From contig CALJFV010000094.1 in assembly GCA_938074515.1 (NCBI GenBank), positions 1 to 6,053 on the forward strand: a stretch of DNA of 6,053 bases, given 5' to 3'. The stretch's first letter is position 1; every line of letters starts with the position of its first letter. The stretch comes from an uncultured Flavobacteriaceae bacterium. GTDB taxonomy: Bacteria > Bacteroidota > Bacteroidia > Flavobacteriales > Flavobacteriaceae. A program made the translations under genes and the position numbers. Below are positions 1-4,540 of the stretch, in pieces. The notes under the pieces are model-generated. The model ran no database searches. It worked only from the letters and a program-made list of their open reading frames with translations, and had not been told where the DNA came from.

Positions 1-621
1 TAAGGTCAGCACATAGTATTGGCCTTCTTTCAAATTGGTTAAGGTGTATGTCCCATCAGAACTTCGGGCGGTGGCTACATAACGGGGCTTGATCTTGTAA
101 AAAGTGCTGTCGGTCATTTCATCTGCAGGATAAAGCATCACGGTGACAGGGCCGTCGAGTTCTGGTTTATTGGCCGAGCGTATCTGACCTTTTAGACTCA
201 AACTATCTAAATAATTACCCGTAGAAAAAACATATTTAAATTGCGGCAGTACATTTTCTTCATTGTTGTCCACGATACTGTTACCAAAATGCAAAACATA
301 AGTCGTTTCCTCTTGAAGCGTATCAATAAAAGTCACTTTAAGTGTTTTAGAAGAAGTTTGTGGGCTTAAGATAGGATCGTAGTTCAGTGGAGGTGAGACC
401 AGCAGTTCCTCTTTTACCTTTTTGAGTTTAATAAATTCATCAAAATCTATTTCAATGCGCTGGCCACTAAAATTAACTGAATAATTGTCGGGTAAAAAAG
501 ATTTGGCCACAGGAGCCAAGCTGTCTTTTGGTCCTCCTGCAGGGGAACCTTTTTTGGCACACCCGGCCAAAATTATCATCCCCGTGAAGGCTAGAAATAT
601 GGGTCTGATTAGTGAATTCAT
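1..621 (-). CDS. Ig-like domain lipoprotein, C-terminus beyond the left edge
   Basis: An open frame runs from an ATG at 621-619 to position 1 with no stop, giving the first 207 residues of a longer protein. Residues 1-21 form a lipoprotein signal peptide: Arg6, a hydrophobic stretch, then the lipobox Leu18-Ala-Gly-Cys21. Ala22 and Lys23 follow the cysteine. The GGPKD stretch at 29-33 is typical of a Bacteroidota family usually named Ig-like domain-containing protein. Residues about 36-135 look like a bacterial Ig-like (Big_5/SbsA-type) beta-sandwich, with the blocks IDFDEFIKLK, LLVSPP and TTYVLHFGNSIVD. From about 141 a second beta domain begins, ending in DGTYTLTNLKEGQYYVLTL, which resembles carboxypeptidase-regulatory/CnaB-like repeats. 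The protein should be anchored in the inner or outer membrane; its function is unknown. It starts 24 bp after the comF stop, so co-transcription is likely, although a separate promoter-like box also sits in the gap. Confidence 0.85.
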   Translation of the reverse strand, partial: MNSLIRPIFLAFTGMIILAGCAKKGSPAGGPKDSLAPVAKSFLPDNYSVNFSGQRIEIDFDEFIKLKKVKEELLVSPPLNYDPILSPQTSSKTLKVTFIDTLQEETTYVLHFGNSIVDNNEENVLPQFKYVFSTGNYLDSLSLKGQIRSANKPELDGPVTVMLYPADEMTDSTFYKIKPRYVATARSSDGTYTLTNLKEGQYYVLTL

Positions 622-626
622 CAGGT

Positions 627-653
627 CAAAAGTAAGTAAACTTTCTCAAGCAA
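627..653 (-). promoter_or_regulatory. Candidate Bacteroidota promoter for the Ig-like lipoprotein gene
   Basis: On the minus strand, TACTTTTG at 634-627 matches the Bacteroidota -7 consensus TAnnTTTG at every fixed position. A TTG at 653-651 lies 16 nt upstream of it, slightly shorter than the usual -33 spacing, and a second TTG at 649-647 is 12 nt away. Only five bases separate the -7 box from the ATG at 621. Transcription from it would therefore start at or next to the start codon. The -33 element would lie inside the 3' end of comF. This is a sequence match only. Confidence 0.4.
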
Positions 654-1443
654 TTGCGATGCTGGCACAACTAAGTGATGCGCCAAGTTCATGAACCAAA
701 ATTGTGCCACAGGCCTCTATGGTCGCGCCTGTCGTAATCACATCATCGACCAAAAGAAGGCTCATGTTGTTGTCTTCAGAAGAGGGTTTTTGGCTGTGAC
801 CTTCTTTCTTGGTTATGTGCTCGTGAATTTTAGATGTCCTGGTCTGAACCCCTGAGAATACAGAATTCGCCAGTGAAAAGTATTCAGGATTAAGGGCAAA
901 ACCATGTTTTTTTGACCAGCGTTCCCAACGTCCTTGCTTGGCCTGTGTTTGGCGCATTTCCGTTTGAATAAGGAGTGTTTCCAGGCACGGGATCTCAAGA
1001 GATTGGGCCAGTGCTCTGGCGAAAATTGCCGCTTGATTGTACCCCCGCAGGCCTAATTTTTTCCGATGAATAGGCACAGGAACTACCGCAGAAAAACCTC
1101 GATAACTCGGGATTACTCGGAGTTCTTCGCCAAGCCATAAGCCCAACCAGTGGCCAATGTCTTTTTGCCCTCGATATTTCAGGGCATGGATTAACTTCTG
1201 AGCCAGACCTTTTTTGTGATAATGCAGCAGAGCGGTCCCTTGAACCAGGGGCAACCTGCCATAGAATTTATGGACAAAACTTTGATTGTTGTCTCGGTGA
1301 TAATGCGTCAAGGGTAAGTCATTGCGACATAGAAGACAGAGCATAATATCAGGTTGGTCCAAAACCCTCCTGCAACCAGGACAATACTTGGGAAATAAAA
1401 TATTTAGCATACCTTTAATCACACCAAACTCGGAAAAAACCAT
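646..1443 (-). CDS. comF: ComF family protein (phosphoribosyltransferase-like)
   Basis: This 265-residue protein has the full ComF architecture. An N-terminal zinc-ribbon-like cluster holds Cys21-x2-Cys24 and Cys36-x2-Cys39. The family block PVPIH follows at 122-126, then RGYNQ at 133-137, the QTQAKQGRWERW region at 165-176, and the PRPP-loop motif LLLVDDVITTGAT at 229-241. ComF proteins are associated with natural competence and DNA uptake in several bacteria, and they resemble type I phosphoribosyltransferases, but no substrate is firmly established. Between the GFAL segment (181-184) and the PRPP loop there are about 45 residues, where I would expect only about 10-15. The extra part (about 192-226) is hydrophilic and low in hydrophobic residues. 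The annotated ATG at 1443 is the longest start. Met12 (ATG at 1410-1408) would give the MLNILFPKYCPGC beginning more typical of the family and is a real alternative. The gene diverges from the coiled-coil gene and precedes the Ig-like lipoprotein gene. Confidence 0.93.
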   Translation of the reverse strand: MVFSEFGVIKGMLNILFPKYCPGCRRVLDQPDIMLCLLCRNDLPLTHYHRDNNQSFVHKFYGRLPLVQGTALLHYHKKGLAQKLIHALKYRGQKDIGHWLGLWLGEELRVIPSYRGFSAVVPVPIHRKKLGLRGYNQAAIFARALAQSLEIPCLETLLIQTEMRQTQAKQGRWERWSKKHGFALNPEYFSLANSVFSGVQTRTSKIHEHITKKEGHSQKPSSEDNNMSLLLVDDVITTGATIEACGTILVHELGASLSCASIAIA

Positions 1444-1448
1444 TTTGC

Positions 1449-1456
1449 CAAGACTA
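1449..1456 (-). promoter_or_regulatory. Weak -7-like promoter box before comF
   Basis: TAGTCTTG on the minus strand matches five of the six fixed positions of the Bacteroidota -7 consensus TAnnTTTG. It ends five bases before the ATG at 1443. There is no TTG at the expected -33 distance, so support is weak. If it is real, the transcript would be leaderless for the 1443 start, or would carry a leader of about 33 nt for the Met12 start at 1410. Confidence 0.25.
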
Positions 1457-1472
1457 TTTTTCTTAATGGGTT

Positions 1473-1480
1473 AAAGGGAG
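1473..1480 (+). promoter_or_regulatory. Shine-Dalgarno-like site of the coiled-coil gene
   Basis: AAAGGGAG ends five bases before the ATG at 1486 and resembles the AAAGGAGG complement of the 16S rRNA tail. It is the only start in this window with a convincing purine-rich Shine-Dalgarno-like site at normal spacing. It supports 1486 as the true start in a phylum where such sites are often absent. Confidence 0.5.
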
Positions 1481-1485
1481 TCTTT

Positions 1486-2367
1486 ATGAATAACGACAAT
1501 CAGACAAAAAATTTTAAGCGAGTCATAATTTTTTTGATCATTCTTTTGGTTGGCCTAGGGGCTTACACCCTTATTTTGTTTCAAGACAGTCAGGCAAATC
1601 AGCAGGATTTGCAGGAACAAAAAATGGCGATTGCTCAAGAACTCGGTGATTTGAAAGGAACTTATGATGCGCTAATGCAAGACTATCAGCTTCAAGACCA
1701 AGAGCTTATAGAGGCCCGCGCCAGAATAGCTCAATTGCTTGATTCTGTTGAGTCTGCAAAGCCAAGTATGGCAATCATTAAGCGTTATCGCATTGAAATT
1801 GCCCGTCTTAAAGAGGAGCGAACCATGCTTTTTGCCCGTGCAGACAGTTTGATACAAGTCACTCAAAGTCTGTCGTTTATGGTGGACAGCACACGAGTTG
1901 TTCTGAATCAAACGCGCCTAGAGAGTGATGATCTTCGTCAAAAAAATAAAGATTTAGAACGTATTTTAGAAAAGGGCGCGCAGCTTCAAATAATCGATTT
2001 TTCAAGTAGTGCTGTTATTGTACGGCGAAGTGGAAAAATTGTAGATACCAAGCGGGCCAGTCGGGCCGATAAGATTAGGGCGTGCTTTACCATAACCCCG
2101 AATGCCGTAGCTGCGCCTGGAGAACGCAATCTATATCTTCAGGTAATCAATCCAAAAAACAATTTAATTGGGAATCGAATGACCTCAGAACAGGGTCAAG
2201 AACGCCTGTATTACAGCGCCACAACTCAAGTTGATTTTCAGCAGGAAGAAATTGATGTTTGCATTATGGTTGGGGCTCAAGAAGATGATTTAATCGCTGG
2301 CCGATATGTCCTAAATCTTTACCAGGACAGTACGCGCTTGGCGACCACAACAATGCTCCTTAAATAA
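1486..2367 (+). CDS. Membrane-anchored coiled-coil protein of unknown function
   Basis: This 293-residue protein has three parts. Residues 1-12 are polar with Lys8, Lys11 and Arg12. Residues 13-32 form one hydrophobic membrane segment. Residues 35 to about 163 are rich in Gln, Glu, Leu and Lys with heptad-like spacing, indicating a long coiled coil. Residues 166-293 form a predicted beta-rich domain containing AVIVRRSGKIVDTKRASRAD, an NLYLQVINPKNN block and the C-terminal ATTTMLLK. The basic residues before the membrane segment place the N-terminus in the cytoplasm and the bulk in the periplasm. The only cysteines are Cys200 and Cys259, both in the C-terminal domain, and could form a disulfide. 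I recognise similar flavobacterial proteins from memory, some carrying chromosome-partitioning labels, but no Walker or ParA motif is present here and that label should not be copied. The position just upstream of glyS suggests a conserved neighbourhood, not a shared function. Confidence 0.88.
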   Translation: MNNDNQTKNFKRVIIFLIILLVGLGAYTLILFQDSQANQQDLQEQKMAIAQELGDLKGTYDALMQDYQLQDQELIEARARIAQLLDSVESAKPSMAIIKRYRIEIARLKEERTMLFARADSLIQVTQSLSFMVDSTRVVLNQTRLESDDLRQKNKDLERILEKGAQLQIIDFSSSAVIVRRSGKIVDTKRASRADKIRACFTITPNAVAAPGERNLYLQVINPKNNLIGNRMTSEQGQERLYYSATTQVDFQQEEIDVCIMVGAQEDDLIAGRYVLNLYQDSTRLATTTMLLK

Positions 2368-2383
2368 GTCAGTAAAAAATAGC

Positions 2384-2421
2384 TTCGGCGAGGATTGAAT
2401 TGCCGAGTGTTTTATATTTTT
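2384..2421 (+). terminator. Possible weak terminator hairpin after the coiled-coil gene
   Basis: TTCGGC at 2384-2389 can pair with GCCGAG at 2402-2407, giving five Watson-Crick pairs and one G-T wobble around a 12-nt loop. A T-rich run with interruptions follows (2408-2421). It lies 17 bp after the coiled-coil gene's stop codon. The stem is short and the loop long, so it is a weak candidate. It overlaps the candidate glyS promoter, so both cannot be read independently. Confidence 0.28.
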
Positions 2422-2422
2422 G
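2395..2422 (+). promoter_or_regulatory. Candidate Bacteroidota promoter for glyS
   Basis: TTG at 2395-2397 is followed by 17 nt and then TATTTTTG at 2415-2422, matching TAnnTTTG at every fixed position and lying within the usual -33 to -7 spacing. Only CGCC separates the box from the ATG at 2427. The expected start of transcription falls at or within a base or two of the initiation codon, which would make a leaderless or nearly leaderless glyS mRNA. This is the best promoter match in the window. Confidence 0.5.
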
Positions 2423-2426
2423 CGCC

Positions 2427-3974
2427 ATGTCACAACAAGAGGATTTGTTCAAGAAAGTAGTTGCTCACGCCAAGGAGTACGGCTTTATTTTTGCGTCAAG
2501 CGAAATTTACGATGGTTTAAGTGCGGTTTATGATTACGGTCAAAATGGCTCAGCCTTAAAAAATAATATACGTCAATATTGGTGGCGCAGCATGGTTCAG
2601 TTGCATCAAAATATTGTTGGTGTTGATGCGGCTATATTAATGCATCCAACCACCTGGAAGGCTTCCGGGCACGTGGATGCTTTTAATGACCCACTGATTG
2701 ACAACAAGGATTCCAAAAAGCGCTATCGTGCTGATGTTTTGATTGAGGACTACGCAGAGAAACTCGAACAGAAAGCCCAAAAAGAAATAGCCAAGGCCCA
2801 AAAGCGATTTGGCGAGAGCTTTGATTTAGCTCAATTTGAGGCGACTAATGATCGTGTCCTTCGATACAGAGCGCAGCAAAAAACGATTTTATCTCGCATG
2901 GCTAAATCCTTAGAAAATGAGGATCTGACTGATGTCAAGGCCCTGATTGAGGAGTTGGAGATTGCGGATCCTGATACGGGCTCCAAAAATTGGACTGATG
3001 TGCGCCAGTTTAATTTGATGTTTGGCACTAAGTTAGGAGCTAGTGCTGATTCGGCCATGGATCTTTATTTAAGGCCAGAAACAGCTCAAGGTATTTTTGT
3101 GAATTACCTCAATGTGCAAAAAACGGGTCGCATGAAGATCCCTTTTGGGATTGCGCAAACGGGTAAGGCTTTTAGAAATGAAATTGTTGCGCGTCAATTT
3201 ATTTTCCGCATGCGTGAATTTGAGCAAATGGAAATGCAATTTTTCGTCCGTCCAGGTGAAGAGATGCAGTGGTATGAGTACTGGAAAGAGACTAGATTGA
3301 AGTGGCATTTATCCTTAGGTTTGGGCGCTGAGAACTACCGTTTTCACGATCATGAAAAATTGGCCCATTACGCCAATGCCGCGGCAGACATAGAATTCAA
3401 CTTCCCATTTGGGTTTAAAGAATTAGAAGGCATACACTCACGCACGGATTTTGACTTAAAACAGCACGAAGCTTTTTCAGGAAAAAAATTACAATATTTC
3501 GACCCAGAACTTGGGGAGTCCTACGTGCCTTACGTGGTCGAGACTTCAATAGGTTTGGATCGCATGTTTTTGGCGGTATTGAGTCATTCTCTACAAGAAG
3601 AAACCTTAACGGACGGTTCCAGCCGCACAGTCCTAAAATTACCTTCCATTTTGGCACCCGTTAAGGCCGCAATATTGCCCTTGGTTAAAAAAGATGGACT
3701 CCCAGAATTGGCACAGGAAATTGTTGAAAGTTTAAGATGGGACATGCCGGTAACTTATGACGAAAAAGACGCGGTAGGAAGACGATATCGCCGTCAGGAT
3801 GCAGTCGGCACACCTTATTGTATTACCGTAGACCATCAATCGTTAGAAGACAGGACTGTCACTATTCGTCATCGCGACAGTATGGAGCAGGAGCGAATTC
3901 TGATTGCTGAGTTGAGTCAGAAAATGCAAGAAGCCAACTCCTTTAAACATTGGCTCGGATCAGCATTAGCGTAA
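2427..3974 (+). CDS. glyS: Glycine--tRNA ligase, single-chain class II type
   Basis: Charges tRNA(Gly) with glycine in the cytoplasm using ATP. The 515-residue length fits the homodimeric alpha2 form of GlyRS, not the separate alpha and beta subunits of many bacteria. The N-terminus carries the recognition block EIYDGLSAVYDYG at about 26-38. LRPETAQG at 215-222 lies in the glycine/ATP site. Class II motif 2 covers FRNEI at 249-253 through REFEQMEMQFF, and motif 3 has GLDR at 376-379. The C-terminal anticodon-binding domain begins near LPSILAPVKAAILPL and includes RRYRRQDAVGTPYCITVD and TIRHRDSMEQ. The ATG at 2427 is chosen because SQQEDLFKKVVAHAKEYGF is where the family normally begins. An in-frame TTG at 2400 would add nine unconserved residues and sits inside the promoter region. 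All expected catalytic blocks are intact. The 3' end overlaps the converging lipoprotein gene by 9 bp. Confidence 0.98.
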   Translation: MSQQEDLFKKVVAHAKEYGFIFASSEIYDGLSAVYDYGQNGSALKNNIRQYWWRSMVQLHQNIVGVDAAILMHPTTWKASGHVDAFNDPLIDNKDSKKRYRADVLIEDYAEKLEQKAQKEIAKAQKRFGESFDLAQFEATNDRVLRYRAQQKTILSRMAKSLENEDLTDVKALIEELEIADPDTGSKNWTDVRQFNLMFGTKLGASADSAMDLYLRPETAQGIFVNYLNVQKTGRMKIPFGIAQTGKAFRNEIVARQFIFRMREFEQMEMQFFVRPGEEMQWYEYWKETRLKWHLSLGLGAENYRFHDHEKLAHYANAAADIEFNFPFGFKELEGIHSRTDFDLKQHEAFSGKKLQYFDPELGESYVPYVVETSIGLDRMFLAVLSHSLQEETLTDGSSRTVLKLPSILAPVKAAILPLVKKDGLPELAQEIVESLRWDMPVTYDEKDAVGRRYRRQDAVGTPYCITVDHQSLEDRTVTIRHRDSMEQERILIAELSQKMQEANSFKHWLGSALA

Positions 3975-4334
3975 GACAATCTCTTGAATCCATACTGGAT
4001 TAGCCTCAGGACAGCGATTCATGCGTCGCATTCCTGAGAATGCTACCCATACCTCAGTTTCTGCTTTTTGAAATTCTTCGGGTAAATTTATGGGATCAAG
4101 CACCCTCTTAGGGTCGTCCTCTATGATTAACAACCAAGGACAGCCTGGATCTAAGCCATCCGAATTCCCGGTTACAATGCGCGCAGCCAAATGATTGACG
4201 CTCGGCGGATTGTTCAGACTGCTTTGAACAGGGTCATTATTGGGCTCCATTAAGGATTTATTATTCGCTGTTGAAAGCGAATTACAGCCACTCAGGATGA
4301 AGAGTAAAAAGACAATTATAGTATGGATTCTCAT
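3966..4334 (-). CDS. Small lipoprotein of unknown function
   Basis: This 122-residue protein has a clear lipoprotein signal: Arg2, hydrophobic residues 5-14, and the lipobox Leu14-Ser-Gly-Cys17. A polar, Asn/Ser/Pro-rich linker covers about 18-48. The C-terminal part (49-122) looks like a small folded beta domain with the blocks GCPWLLIIEDD, DPINLPEEF, VWVAFSGMRRMNRCPEANP and a final WIQEIVL. Cys65 and Cys108 are the only cysteines after the lipid-bearing one and could form a disulfide in the periplasm. I have seen similar small bacteroidetal lipoproteins with a C-x-W...NLPEEF...CPEANP pattern, but I cannot name a family or function. Its TAA stop (3968-3966) lies inside the last codons of glyS on the opposite strand. 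The start at 4334 is the only one giving a full signal peptide. Confidence 0.82.
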   Translation of the reverse strand: MRIHTIIVFLLFILSGCNSLSTANNKSLMEPNNDPVQSSLNNPPSVNHLAARIVTGNSDGLDPGCPWLLIIEDDPKRVLDPINLPEEFQKAETEVWVAFSGMRRMNRCPEANPVWIQEIVLR

Positions 4335-4540
4335 AATTAAGTGTGCGCATTAAAACTTCTTGATTTTTACAATTCCGAATTTATGCTTTTTAGAACAACA
4401 AAAAACGGATTTTTACTTCTCGGTGAAGGTCAATATTTATCCTATGGAATAGTTAAATTTTAACACATTACTAAGAAAATCCACAAATAGAGTGTATTTT
4501 TAGGCTCTTTTTTGAAGCAATTAACCCTAAAATTAACATA
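4335..4540. other. Divergent AT-rich intergenic region
   Basis: This 206-bp gap separates two divergent genes and must hold both promoters. It is strongly AT-rich. On the minus strand TAAATTCG (4383-4376) matches five of six fixed positions of the -7 consensus about 41 bp before the lipoprotein ATG, with TTG triplets 15 and 12 nt upstream. On the plus strand TATTTTTA (4495-4502) is also a five-of-six match, but no TTG lies at the right distance. A 13-bp inverted repeat, GTTAAA-T-TTTAAC, is at 4452-4464, and a direct repeat AATTAAC occurs at 4519-4525 and 4531-4537. I see no ORF or structured RNA here. Confidence 0.5.

Noticed and set aside
485..694. Plus-strand 69-residue ORF
   Set aside because: It lies antisense to the lipoprotein signal-peptide region and the comF 3' end. 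It has no family features and is a shadow frame.
2400..2426. TTG start that would extend glyS by nine residues
   Set aside because: The added residues do not resemble the family N-terminus, and the segment coincides with the candidate promoter. The ATG at 2427 gives the usual 515-residue protein.
3987..4001. Perfect 6-bp hairpin AATCCA-TAC-TGGATT near the convergent gene ends
   Set aside because: No T-run follows on either strand, and it lies within codons for the NPVWI segment of the lipoprotein, so it is unlikely to be a terminator.
4399..4415. AAAAA-CGGA-TTTTT inverted repeat in the intergenic region
   Set aside because: The stem is only A-T pairs in AT-rich DNA and is expected by chance. 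No other sign of a terminator or operator is present.
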